NCBI RefSeq assembly: GCF_019458805.1
Contig: NZ_JAIBOA010000034.1
Location: 1 to 64,000, forward strand
Length of the DNA: 64,000 nt
Source: Actinomadura parmotrematis
GTDB taxonomy: Bacteria; Actinomycetota; Actinomycetes; Streptosporangiales; Streptosporangiaceae
Reading direction: 5' to 3'
Shown piece by piece: positions 1 to 8,129 of this stretch (its first letter is position 1; every line of letters begins with the position of its first letter). The notes beneath the pieces were generated by a model. The model did no database searches and was not told the origin of the DNA. It worked only from the letters and a program-made list of their open reading frames with translations. The position numbers and the translations under genes are program-made.

Positions 1-1559
1 GTGGCGTAGGCGCGCAGCCAGGTGGTGGTGAACAGCGCGAACGCGGGCCGCACCGGCACTTTCAGGTCGATCGCGGTGCCGGCCGGGACGAGCACCGGGC
101 AGACCAGGTCGGTGCCGCCGGCGGCGAGGTGCAGCCGGACGTTCCAGAGCGTGTCGCGGACGCCGATCGGCAGCGTCCGCGGGGCGGGCGGGAACTCCGC
201 CGTCCAGGCGACCTCGGTGCGGTTCGCCGACGCCCGCACCGGGACCGTGAAGGTGTGCGCCGCGTCGGCGCGGGAGGTGAACTCCAGGTGGCCGGGCAGC
301 TCGCCGCGCGGGATGCGGCCGAGCGGGTTGACGACGCGGCCGCGCAGCTCGGCGGGCTGGGCGCCGCGCTCGGCGCGGTGGCCGGTGACGTGGGCGGCCA
401 GCTTCATCGACGCGAGCGGGCGGGTGTCGAGGCCGAGCGAGGTGACGTCGAGGACGCGGCGGCCCTCGGGGGTGTCCAGGTGCCGGTCGCACCAGTAGAC
501 GCGGCCGTTGCGCAGGCTGAGCGGGGACGCGATGCGGCCCTTGCCGCCGATGCGCTCGGAGACGGTGAGCAGCGCCGCGTCGTCGTCGGCGGTGACGAGG
601 TGGGCGGCCATCCGCAGGAACGGGTCGACCCGGTCGGCGGCGGCGGGGTCCAGGGCGGGCAGGTAGCCGGCGAGCAGCGCGCGGAAGCCCTTGCGGTACG
701 CGGCGTCGCGCAGGGCGTACTCGGACATGTACAGCTTCAGGTCGTGCTTGAGGAACTTGACGTCCTTGGCCGTCTTCAGGTCCGGGTCGCCGTGCGCGGC
801 GAGCAGCGCGTCGATCTGGCGGTGGATGGCGAGGCGGTCCTCGACGTTGGCGAGCTCGCCGCGCCGGTTGGAGATGGACGGCGCGCCGCCGCCGACGGCG
901 ACGTTCCAGTTGTAGACGCGGTGCGGGATGAGCGCGATGCGCCGCGCGGCCAGGTAGACGGTGGCCGAGAACAGCAGGTCCTCGTAGTGCAGGTCCTCGC
1001 GGAAGCGCAGGTCGTGCTCCTCCAGGAAGCCGCGCCGGTAGCACTTGTTGGTGGACAGGGTGTCGAACAGCAGCTCGGGCTTGTCGGCGAGCGTCCGGTA
1101 CACCGCCGTCTCCTTGTACAGCCACGGCATCCAGGCGCGCTCGCCCTTGGCGGCGCCGGTGCGGCCGTCCAGGAAGACGCGGACGCAGCGGCCGGACACG
1201 ACGTCGGCGCCGGTGCGCTCGGCGGCCTCCAGCATGTTGCGGCAGGCGTGCCGGTCGAGGGTGTCGTCGCTGTCGAGGAACATCACGTGGGCCCCGCGGG
1301 CGTGCCGGACGCCGACGTTGCGGGGGCGCCCGCAGCCGCCGGAGTTCTCCGGCAGCACCACCGCCCGCACCCGGCCAGGGTGCTCGGCGGCGAGGGCCCG
1401 CGCGACGTCGCCGGACCCGTCGGTGCTGGCGTCGTCGACGACGACGGCCTCGACGCCGGCGAGCGACTGGTCCAGCACCGAGGCGACCGCGGCCGGGAGC
1501 CGGGCCGCGTCGTTGTGGACGATGACGACGACGGTGACGTCGGGTGGGGACGGGGCCAT
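1..1559 (-). CDS. Family 2 glycosyltransferase of teichoic-acid type (3' end outside window)
   Basis: The minus frame is open from an ATG at 1559 to the window edge, giving 519 visible codons and no stop. The first 100 residues are a GT-A fold: a hydrophobic strand followed by VVDDASTDGS near residues 40-49, and the metal-binding DSD at 96-98 inside FLDSDD. A helical middle (LHYEDLLFSATVYLA) and a beta-rich C-terminal part follow. It probably transfers an activated sugar or polyol to a cell-wall polymer at the membrane. The gene lies 59 nt downstream of a TagF-like transferase on the same strand, so they probably form an operon. The frame is solid; the polymer is inferred and the exact substrate cannot be read. 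Confidence 0.85.
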   Translation of the reverse strand, partial: MAPSPPDVTVVVIVHNDAARLPAAVASVLDQSLAGVEAVVVDDASTDGSGDVARALAAEHPGRVRAVVLPENSGGCGRPRNVGVRHARGAHVMFLDSDDTLDRHACRNMLEAAERTGADVVSGRCVRVFLDGRTGAAKGERAWMPWLYKETAVYRTLADKPELLFDTLSTNKCYRRGFLEEHDLRFREDLHYEDLLFSATVYLAARRIALIPHRVYNWNVAVGGGAPSISNRRGELANVEDRLAIHRQIDALLAAHGDPDLKTAKDVKFLKHDLKLYMSEYALRDAAYRKGFRALLAGYLPALDPAAADRVDPFLRMAAHLVTADDDAALLTVSERIGGKGRIASPLSLRNGRVYWCDRHLDTPEGRRVLDVTSLGLDTRPLASMKLAAHVTGHRAERGAQPAELRGRVVNPLGRIPRGELPGHLEFTSRADAAHTFTVPVRASANRTEVAWTAEFPPAPRTLPIGVRDTLWNVRLHLAAGGTDLVCPVLVPAGTAIDLKVPVRPAFALFTTTWLRAYA

Positions 1560-1618
1560 GGGTTCCTCCGGGAACGTGCGGGGCGGGGCGGGCGCGGGCG
1601 CGGGCGGCGGGGAGCGGG

Positions 1619-4600
1619 TCAGAGGTCGAAGACGCGCTCGACGACGCGGAGCGTCGCCTTGCCGTCGTCGAGCGGGCAGGCGCGCGCGGCGAACGCGGCG
1701 TGGGCGTCGCGGTACCGGGCGGCGACGCGGTCGATGTCGCGGACGGCGTCGATCACGTCGTCGGAGGTGCGCAGCAGCGGTCCCGGCGCCTCGGCCTCGA
1801 GGTCGAGGTAGAAGCCGCGCACCCGGTCGCGGTAGTGCTCCAGGTCGTAGGTGAAGAACAGCATCGGGCGGCCGGTCGCGGCGAAGTCGAACATCACCGA
1901 CGAGTAGTCGGTGATGAGGACGTCGGTGACGAGCAGCAGCTCCTGCATCTCGGGGTAGTCGGTGGCGTCGAAGACGAAGCCGTCGCCGGCGCCGGGCACC
2001 GGGTCCACGACGTTGGAGTGGCAGCGCACCAGCAGCACGTGGTCGGCGCCGAGGCTCCGCCGCGCCGCGGCGAGGTCCAGGCGCAGGTCGAGGCGCCAGC
2101 GGCCGCGGCCGTGGAAGCGGTCGTCGCGCCACGTCGGCGCGTACAGCACGACCTTCTTGCCGGGCGGCAGCCCGAGCGCGGCGCGGGCGCGGTCGGCGCG
2201 CTCGTCGCGGTCGGGGGCGTGGAAGACGTCGTTGCGCGGGTAGCCGGTCTCCAGGATCTCGCCCTCGTAGCGGAACGCCTTCCGCAGGATCGGCGTGCAC
2301 CAGGGCGACGGCGAGACCAGGTGGTCCCACTGGGCGATGGCCTCGGCCATCTCGGCCCGGTAGCCGTCGCTGACGAAGGGGACGTTCGCGGCGTCGACGT
2401 CGAAGCCGATGCGCTTCAGCGTCGCGCCGTGCCAGGTCTGGAGGACGCGCTGCCCCTCGCGGCGCCGGAACCACATCGGCAGGTGGGTGTTGGTGACGAC
2501 GTAGCGGGACCGGGCGAGGGCCTCCATGTGCTCGCCGCCGAGCCGCCGGACGGGCGTGACGCCGTCCGGCACGGCGACCTGGCCGTCCTGCACGGCCCAG
2601 AGCAGGTCCAGCGGCGCGTCCATGCGCCGCAGCTCCTCCAGGATCGCGCGCGGGCTGTCGGAGTACTGGCGGCCGAAGTAGCTGTCGAACAGGACGGCGT
2701 CGCGGAGCGGCTCGGCGCGCAGCAGCGGGTAGCGCTCCTCGACGAGGGCGCGGCGGGCGGCGGCGGTCCGCTCGGCCTCGGGGTGGTCGGTGGAGACGGC
2801 GAGCCGGACGCGGTCGCCGGGGGCGCGGCGCAGCGCGAAGGTGCGCCCGGCGGCCTCCCACTCGGGCGGCGGCGGCCCGAGCGGCGCCGCGTCCAGCCGC
2901 AGCGGGACGAGCGCGTCGCCGGCGGCGGCGCAGAGGTCGTAGGCGCCCCACGGCAGCGGGAGCGTCCCGGCGAGGGACGCGACGGCGGCGGGGTCGAACT
3001 CGGCCGTGAAGGAGTCGCCGGTCCGCCGCATCGGGAAGCGGCGGTCGCGGCCGCCGCGGTGCGGGCGCAGGACCAGCTCGGCGGGCCCGTCCGGCAGCGC
3101 CGCCGGCAGCGTCCCGGCCAGGCGGAGGCCCGCGCCGGCGGGGGCGGCGTCGCGCACGACGGCGGCGTCCGGGCACCAGCGGAGCCGGGCGCGGCCGTCG
3201 GGCTGCGCCCAGACGACGAGGTCGCCGGCGTCCCCGCCGGGGTGGCGCCCCGGTCCGGCGGTGAGGCGCAGCTCGCGGTCGGCGCCGCCGGCCGTCAGCA
3301 CCGGCCGCCAGGTCGCGCCGTCGTCGAGCGCGCGGTCCTCGGCGCCGCCGGGCGGGTAGGGCGGCGGGGCGCCCTCGCGGAGCAGGGCGAGCGGGACGCG
3401 GGCGGTGAACCCGTCGCCGCCGGTGCGGGTGAACGGCAGCGGGCGGCGCGGCCCGCCGGGGTCGAGGACGAGCGCGAGGCGGGCGTCGGCGGGGACGCCG
3501 CCGGGGTGCCGCCCGGTGATCTCCAGCTCGTCGCCGTCCCGCCGGTGCGCGGTGAGGTCGACGGGGGCGTGGTCGGCGAACAGCGCGAGCAGCCCGGACG
3601 CCGTCCGCTCGGCGCGCGTCCAGGTGCCGCCCGCCGCGCGGCGGGGGGCGGGCTCCTCCAGCGGGTCGGGGGCCTTCAGCCGGGCGGTGCGGAGCACGCC
3701 CTGCCCGAACACGCAGAGCTCGACCAGCCAGCCGCGGCGGCCCGCCCCGGCCGGGAGCCGCGCCGGGTCGGCGGTGAAGCGGAACCCGCTCCAGTCGGCG
3801 CGCGGCCCCTGCACGGGCGTCGCGGTGACGGGCAGCCGGACGCGGCGGCCGGTCTCGGCGCAGACCAGCCAGGCGAGCGTCCACTGCTGCCAGCGGCGCC
3901 GGGGCCGCAGCCCGCGGATCATCGCGGTGCCCTCCACGGCGAGGCGGCCGTCCTCCCAGCGGGCGGCGGTCACGGTGTGGCGGACGGCGAGCTCGTCGTG
4001 CAGGCGGTGGATCTCCGGCGGGACCGCCGGGTCCTCGAAGAGCGGGTAGCCGGCGTGGTAGAAGCGGCCGCCGCGGCGCAGCACCCGGCCGCGGCCCTTG
4101 CGGTGCGGGGGCCGCTCGTCCGCGAGGACCTCGCGCAGCTCGGCCGGCATGTCGCGCCGCACCAGGTGCCACTTCAGCCGGGTGAGGACGGGCAGCCGGT
4201 CGAGGACGTGCGGGCCGACGGTGCGGGCGTAGGACCCGGCGGCGGCGATCGCCCGCGCGGCGGTGTCGTCGTCGCCGGCCGCGACGAGCGCGAAGACGTC
4301 CTTCAGGCCCCCGGTGAGGGCGCGGCGGTCCCACTCGTCGCGCAGGGCGGGCAGCCGGTCGAGGAACTCGGCGCCGGCGAGGGCCCGCACGGCGCGCCCC
4401 TCCAGCTCGCGCAGGGCGGCGCCGGGCTCGCGCGCCGGCGCCGCGTCCTCCTCGGCGGGGCGCCGCAGGCAGACGGGGCCGGTGACGACGTCGACGCCCG
4501 TGGCGAGGCAGTGGGCGCGCAGCATCGGCGGCACGTCGGTGTCGGGGCCGCCGGCCTCCCAGGTCAGGCCGTGGCCGGTGAGGAAGCGGCGCCGCCAGAG

Positions 4601-4966
4601 CTTCCCGGCGGGCGAGCCGTCGCCGAGGAGGAGGTCGTGGTCGTGGACGGACACGCATTTCAGCGGCTTCTCGTACAGGCGCTTGTGCGCCCTTTCCGCC
4701 GCGTTCCCGCGGAGCGTCCCGACGGGGCCGAGGGCGAAATCGGAACCGGTCTCGTCGAGGGAGGCGACCAGGTTCTCCAGCCCGCCCGGAAGGAAGATCA
4801 TCGGCTCGTCGGCGAAGAAGAGGTACTCGCCCGCGGCCGCGGCGGCGCCGGTGACCGCCTCCACCCCGTCCCCCACGGTGTACGCGCCGGTCAGCGAGTA
4901 CGCCAGGGCGTCCAGCGCGCGCTCCCCGGCGGCCGGCGACACCACCAGACTGACCTTGGGCGTCAC
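1619..4966 (-). CDS. Large CDP-glycerol glycerophosphotransferase (TagF-like) with degenerate N-terminal GT-A domain
   Basis: The protein has about 1115 residues. The N-terminus (PKVSLVVSP, later LFFADEPMIFLPGG) looks like a GT-A glycosyltransferase domain lacking a clear DxD. A long beta-rich middle follows. The last ~380 residues match teichoic-acid polyol-phosphate transferases, with QTWHGATLKRIG, SPSPWCTPIL, YAPTWRDDRFHG and ITDYSSVMFDF. Such enzymes add glycerol-phosphate or ribitol-phosphate units from CDP-polyols at the inner membrane face. The GTG at 4966 was chosen because a purine-rich GGCGGGGG stretch precedes it; the frame can extend to a TTG at 5038, but that extension (TPSPSGCPARERGRR) does not look like protein. 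It is the likely first gene of an operon with the downstream GT2. Confidence 0.88.
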   Translation of the reverse strand: MTPKVSLVVSPAAGERALDALAYSLTGAYTVGDGVEAVTGAAAAAGEYLFFADEPMIFLPGGLENLVASLDETGSDFALGPVGTLRGNAAERAHKRLYEKPLKCVSVHDHDLLLGDGSPAGKLWRRRFLTGHGLTWEAGGPDTDVPPMLRAHCLATGVDVVTGPVCLRRPAEEDAAPAREPGAALRELEGRAVRALAGAEFLDRLPALRDEWDRRALTGGLKDVFALVAAGDDDTAARAIAAAGSYARTVGPHVLDRLPVLTRLKWHLVRRDMPAELREVLADERPPHRKGRGRVLRRGGRFYHAGYPLFEDPAVPPEIHRLHDELAVRHTVTAARWEDGRLAVEGTAMIRGLRPRRRWQQWTLAWLVCAETGRRVRLPVTATPVQGPRADWSGFRFTADPARLPAGAGRRGWLVELCVFGQGVLRTARLKAPDPLEEPAPRRAAGGTWTRAERTASGLLALFADHAPVDLTAHRRDGDELEITGRHPGGVPADARLALVLDPGGPRRPLPFTRTGGDGFTARVPLALLREGAPPPYPPGGAEDRALDDGATWRPVLTAGGADRELRLTAGPGRHPGGDAGDLVVWAQPDGRARLRWCPDAAVVRDAAPAGAGLRLAGTLPAALPDGPAELVLRPHRGGRDRRFPMRRTGDSFTAEFDPAAVASLAGTLPLPWGAYDLCAAAGDALVPLRLDAAPLGPPPPEWEAAGRTFALRRAPGDRVRLAVSTDHPEAERTAAARRALVEERYPLLRAEPLRDAVLFDSYFGRQYSDSPRAILEELRRMDAPLDLLWAVQDGQVAVPDGVTPVRRLGGEHMEALARSRYVVTNTHLPMWFRRREGQRVLQTWHGATLKRIGFDVDAANVPFVSDGYRAEMAEAIAQWDHLVSPSPWCTPILRKAFRYEGEILETGYPRNDVFHAPDRDERADRARAALGLPPGKKVVLYAPTWRDDRFHGRGRWRLDLRLDLAAARRSLGADHVLLVRCHSNVVDPVPGAGDGFVFDATDYPEMQELLLVTDVLITDYSSVMFDFAATGRPMLFFTYDLEHYRDRVRGFYLDLEAEAPGPLLRTSDDVIDAVRDIDRVAARYRDAHAAFAARACPLDDGKATLRVVERVFDL

Positions 4967-5113
4967 GACGCACCCCCGCCTTCCCTCTCCGCGACGCCCG
5001 CGCTCGCGCGCGGGGCATCCTGATGGTGACGGGGTCAATCGTGGGCGCGGACCGCGTTCGGCGGTCAGCTCGATTACGCAATTTTGACCCGGCCGGGCGG
5101 GTGTCGTCGCCCG

Positions 5114-6082
5114 TCAGGCGACGGGACGGACGCCCACGCCCGCCGCCGCGACGGCCTCGCGGAGGGCGCCCGCGAGGACGCCGAACCCGGCGGCGCGCGG
5201 CGAGGCCGCCCGGAACCCCAGGCCGATGCGCCGGGACGGCGCGGGCGCCTCGAAGCGGTGCAGGGCGAGGCCGCGGGCGCGGCGCGTCTCGACCGCGAGC
5301 GCGGTCTCGGGGACCAGCGTGACGCCGAGGCCGCCCGACACGAGCTGGACGAGCGTGGCGAGGCTCGTCGCGTAGGTGGCGGCGGCGGCGCGGGCTCCCG
5401 CCTCGCGGCACACGTCCAGCGCCTGGTCGCGCAGGCAGTGGCCCTCGTTCAGCAGGATGACGTCGAGGCCGGCGAGGGACGCGCGGGGCAGCACCGGCGC
5501 GAGCCCGGCCGCCTCGGGGGCGGCGAGCACGAAGTCCTCGTCGTAGAGGGGCAGCGCGGTGACGCCGGGGGCCGCGACGGGCAGCGCGAGCAGCACGACG
5601 TCCAGGCGCCCGGCGACGAGCTCGGCGGTGATCTGCTCGGTCTGCTCCTCGTGCACGCTGAGCTCCAGGTCGGGGAAGCCGGCGGCGAGCCGGGGCAGCA
5701 CGACCGGCAGCAGGTAGGGCGCGACGGTCGGGATCACGCCGACCCGCAGCGGCCCGACGAGCGGCCCGCGGACCGCCCGCACCTCCTCCGCCAGCCGGTC
5801 CACCTCGGCGAGGATCGTCTCGGCGCGGCGCGCGGCGCGCTCGCCCGCCGGGGTGAGCAGCACCCGGCGGGTGGTGCGCTCGACGAGCCGGGCGCCGAGC
5901 GCGTCCTCCAAGGCGGCGACCGCGCCCGACAGCGCGGGCTGGCTCATCTTGAGGGCGGCCGCGGCCTCCCGGAAGTGCAGGTGCTCGGCGAGCGCGCGGA
6001 AGGCCCGGAGCTGGGCCAGGGTGGGCCTGCTGATAACCGTCTCCTGCGAGCGATGGGATGACCTATCGGTCTTTCCTATCAC
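5114..6082 (-). CDS. oxyR: OxyR, LysR-family peroxide-sensing regulator
   Basis: The N-terminal LysR winged helix reads RPTLAQLRAFRALAEH, then AALKMSQPALSGAVAALE. The C-terminal sensor domain holds LNEGHCLRDQALDVC, two cysteines nine residues apart (about 216 and 225), the spacing of OxyR's disulfide switch. It should activate peroxide-defence genes such as ahpC-ahpD, whose operon lies 3.4 kb away. The start is uncertain: GTG 6082 and TTG 6091 lie inside or beside a palindrome, whereas AGGAG (6041-6045) stands 6 nt before an ATC codon at 6034, matching where OxyR proteins usually begin. The stop codon lies in a small hairpin, CCCGTC-N4-GACGGG (5110-5125), a possible terminator. Confidence 0.85.
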   Translation of the reverse strand: MIGKTDRSSHRSQETVISRPTLAQLRAFRALAEHLHFREAAAALKMSQPALSGAVAALEDALGARLVERTTRRVLLTPAGERAARRAETILAEVDRLAEEVRAVRGPLVGPLRVGVIPTVAPYLLPVVLPRLAAGFPDLELSVHEEQTEQITAELVAGRLDVVLLALPVAAPGVTALPLYDEDFVLAAPEAAGLAPVLPRASLAGLDVILLNEGHCLRDQALDVCREAGARAAAATYATSLATLVQLVSGGLGVTLVPETALAVETRRARGLALHRFEAPAPSRRIGLGFRAASPRAAGFGVLAGALREAVAAAGVGVRPVA

Positions 6083-6128
6083 GTCAACCAAGGGTTGACC
6101 CCCTCGGGGTGGTCAACCTAGGGTTGAC
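6083..6128. promoter_or_regulatory. Two GTCAACC-N3-GGTTGAC palindromes in the oxyR / Clp-N gap
   Basis: Two 17-bp inverted repeats, GTCAACC-aag-GGTTGAC (6083-6099) and GTCAACC-tag-GGTTGAC (6112-6128), have centres 29 bp apart. Each contains TTGAC, so they also supply -35 elements. TTGACC at 6095 with TAGGGT at 6119 (18-bp spacer) would start transcription about 6131, the first base of the Clp-N gene. A dimeric repressor binding both would block that promoter. The Clp-N/HTH protein itself or OxyR are candidate ligands; this is inference. Confidence 0.7.
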
Positions 6129-6130
6129 GC

Positions 6131-6844
6131 ATGACGGAACCCACCCTCACCAGCGCCCGGCTGGACGACCTGATCGTGGCCGTCCAGCGCACCGACGACG
6201 ACCCCCTGCGGCGCCTGGCCAGCGCCGTCCTCGCCGCCGACCACCTCGGCGAGGTCGCCGACCACCTGATCGGCCACTTCGTCGACCAGGCCCGCCGCTC
6301 CGGCGCGTCCTGGACCGACATCGGCCGCAGCATGGGGGTCACCAAGCAGGCCGCGCAGAAGCGCTTCGTCCCGAAGGCGCCCGCCGCCGACGCCAACCCC
6401 TTCGGCCGCTACACGCTGCGCGCGAAGAACGTCGTCACCGCCGCCCACAACGAGGCGCTCGCCGCCCGCAACGCCGAGGTCACCCCCGCCCACCTGCTGC
6501 TCGGCCTGCTCAGCGAGCCCGCGGCGCTCGCCGCCCGCACCGTCCGCGAGCAGGGCGCGAGCCCGGACGCCGTCCGCGAGGCCGTCACGCTGCCGCCGCC
6601 GCTGGAGGAGCCGCCCAGCGTCGCGCCCTACTCGACCGAAGGCCGCAAGGCGATGGAGCTCACCGTCCGCGAGGCGCTCCGGCTCGGCCACAACTACGTC
6701 GGCACCGAGCACATCCTGCTCGCGCTGCTGGAGATGGAGGACGGCGACGGCCCCCTGGCCCGACTCGGCGTCACCAAGGACGGCGCCGAGGCGGCGATCC
6801 TCGCCGCCCTGGAACGCCTCGCCGCCCCGGAGCAGGAGGACTAG
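6131..6844 (+). CDS. HTH plus Clp N-terminal domain protein
   Basis: The protein has 237 residues. Residues 1-85 form a helical DNA-binding-like part containing SWTDIGRSMGVTKQAAQKRF, a clear helix-turn-helix. From about residue 95 there are two Clp-N repeats, NEALAARNAEVTPAHLLLGLL and EALRLGHNYVGTEHILLALL, as in the ClpA/ClpC N-terminal domain that binds adaptors or damaged proteins. There is no AAA+ ATPase domain, so it is not a Clp chaperone; it may be a regulator that senses unfolded or modified proteins. It follows the double palindrome directly, which suggests autoregulation. The start is either leaderless (TAGGGT 6 nt upstream) or served by AGGG 7 nt upstream. It overlaps the next, convergent gene by 4 bp. 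Confidence 0.85.
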   Translation: MTEPTLTSARLDDLIVAVQRTDDDPLRRLASAVLAADHLGEVADHLIGHFVDQARRSGASWTDIGRSMGVTKQAAQKRFVPKAPAADANPFGRYTLRAKNVVTAAHNEALAARNAEVTPAHLLLGLLSEPAALAARTVREQGASPDAVREAVTLPPPLEEPPSVAPYSTEGRKAMELTVREALRLGHNYVGTEHILLALLEMEDGDGPLARLGVTKDGAEAAILAALERLAAPEQED

Positions 6845-7074
6845 CCGCCCAGCTCGCCGACCGCGGTGTCCAGCTCGCGCGCCAGCACCTCCAGCACCTC
6901 GGGGGTGCGCTCGCGGCCGGCGAGGCTCTCCACCAGGTCCGCGCGGTCGGTGACGACGTACCCGGCGTCGTCACCGGCCCCGCTCACCACCTTCGCGGCC
7001 CCGCCCACCACGACGAGCGCCGCGTCCGGGTCGGCGCTGTCCAGCAGCCGCTCCACATGCTCCACAGTGATCAT
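6841..7074 (-). CDS. Small 77-residue protein coupled to a metallo-hydrolase gene
   Basis: The frame starts MITVEHVERLLDSADPDAAL and ends LARELDTAVGELGG. It is acidic, has no membrane segment and no family I recognise. The ATG at 7072-7074 overlaps the TGA of the upstream hydrolase gene (ATGA), which indicates translational coupling, and GAGG lies 8 nt upstream. The sequence alternates hydrophobic strands (AALVVVGGAAKVV, AGYVVTDRADLV) and helices, so a small alpha/beta fold is likely. Codon use is typical of the genome. Function unknown. Confidence 0.6.
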   Translation of the reverse strand: MITVEHVERLLDSADPDAALVVVGGAAKVVSGAGDDAGYVVTDRADLVESLAGRERTPEVLEVLARELDTAVGELGG

Positions 7075-7967
7075 TCCGGGTCCTCTCCCCTCGGCCGACG
7101 AGCCCCGACTACCCCGTCGCCGCGCCCGGTAACGCGGCCCCCGCCGGCGGCGGCCGGGAACGCCCAGCGGTGCACGGCGTAGCCGTCGCCCGCGCGCCGC
7201 ACCTCGACCGCGCGGCCGCCGCCGAAGTGCGCGGGGACGACCAGCGCGCGATGGTCGGCCGCCCAGCCCAGCAGCCGCAGGCGGGTGCGCGCCGCCTCCG
7301 CCGGGTCGTGGCAGAAGCAGCTCGACACCTCCGGGTGCAGGATCTGCGCCGGGGAGTGCAGCGCGTCGCCGGCGAACAGCGCCCGCTCGCCGCCCGACGC
7401 CAGCTCCACGACCCCGTGCCCGGGGGTGTGGCCGGGTGCGGCCACCAGGGTCAGGGACGGCGTCAGCGCGCGCCGCCCGTCCCACACCTCGGCCAGCCCG
7501 GCGTCCAGGATCGGCGCGATCGAGCGCCGGTACGCGGCCGCCGAGCGGCCCGGCTCCTCCACGAGCGTCGCCGGGTCGAAGAAGGCCAGGTCGGCCGCGG
7601 CGAACAGGTAGCGGGCGTTCGGGTAGGCGGGGGCGCCGCCGGCGAGGACGTTGCCGCCGATGTGGTCGCCGTGCAGGTGCGTGCACACCACCAGGTCCAC
7701 CCCGGCGGGGTCCAGGCCGGCGGGGACGCCCGGCTCCAGGCCGGTGTCGACGAGGACGGTCGTCCCGGCGTCGCGCAGCAGCCAGCTCTGCACGGTGATC
7801 CCGACGCGGTCGGCGTCCGGATCCCAGTGGTCGGGCGCCAGCCACGACCGGTGCGCCCGCCAGACGGCGGGGTCGTGGCCGGGGAAGAACGCCGCGGGCG
7901 CGAGGGGACGGTTGGCGAAGTGGACGAGCGGCTCGACCGCCACCCCGCCGATCTCGATGCTCTGCAT
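7071..7967 (-). CDS. Metallo-beta-lactamase-fold hydrolase
   Basis: The protein has 298 residues. The MBL motif THLHGDHIGG supplies HxHxDH, and APGHTPGHGVVEL, LFAGDALHSPAQI and VVPAHFGG supply the remaining metal ligands. A dinuclear zinc (or iron) site is expected. The overall plan (SWLLRDAGTTVLVDTGLEPG before the motif) resembles lactonase or quorum-quenching-like and general MBL hydrolases of actinomycetes; the substrate cannot be told. ATG 7967 precedes MQSIEIGGVAVEPL. It is co-transcribed with the 77-residue gene and divergent from the DUF574 methyltransferase, with an inverted repeat between them. Confidence 0.85.
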   Translation of the reverse strand: MQSIEIGGVAVEPLVHFANRPLAPAAFFPGHDPAVWRAHRSWLAPDHWDPDADRVGITVQSWLLRDAGTTVLVDTGLEPGVPAGLDPAGVDLVVCTHLHGDHIGGNVLAGGAPAYPNARYLFAAADLAFFDPATLVEEPGRSAAAYRRSIAPILDAGLAEVWDGRRALTPSLTLVAAPGHTPGHGVVELASGGERALFAGDALHSPAQILHPEVSSCFCHDPAEAARTRLRLLGWAADHRALVVPAHFGGGRAVEVRRAGDGYAVHRWAFPAAAGGGRVTGRGDGVVGARRPRGEDPE

Positions 7968-8037
7968 CCGACGATCGTCGCCGGATCCGCCGCCGCCCGA
8001 AAGAAGGCACCTCCGGGTCCCCCCCTGCGCGAGATGC

Positions 8038-8067
8038 CCGAAAGCCCTACTGAATAAGGGTTTTCGG
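8038..8067. promoter_or_regulatory. Inverted repeat in the MBL / methyltransferase gap
   Basis: CCGAAAGCCCT (8038-8048) and AGGGTTTTCGG (8057-8067) are inverted copies with one mismatch around an 8-nt A+T-rich spacer. It could be an operator between the divergent genes or a 5' leader hairpin for the methyltransferase gene. No U-run follows on the plus strand that would make a standard terminator. Confidence 0.45.
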
Positions 8068-8129
8068 CCTCTCCGCCCGGCCCGGGGAGCTACCCTCCCA
8101 GAAGATCCACCGAGCGAGCGAGGTACGCC

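Noticed and set aside
1544..5023. 1159-residue open frame on the plus strand antisense to the TagF-like gene
   Set aside because: Its translation is Gly/Val/Arg/Ala low-complexity and lies opposite a gene with clear conserved motifs. Long antisense frames are normal at this GC content.
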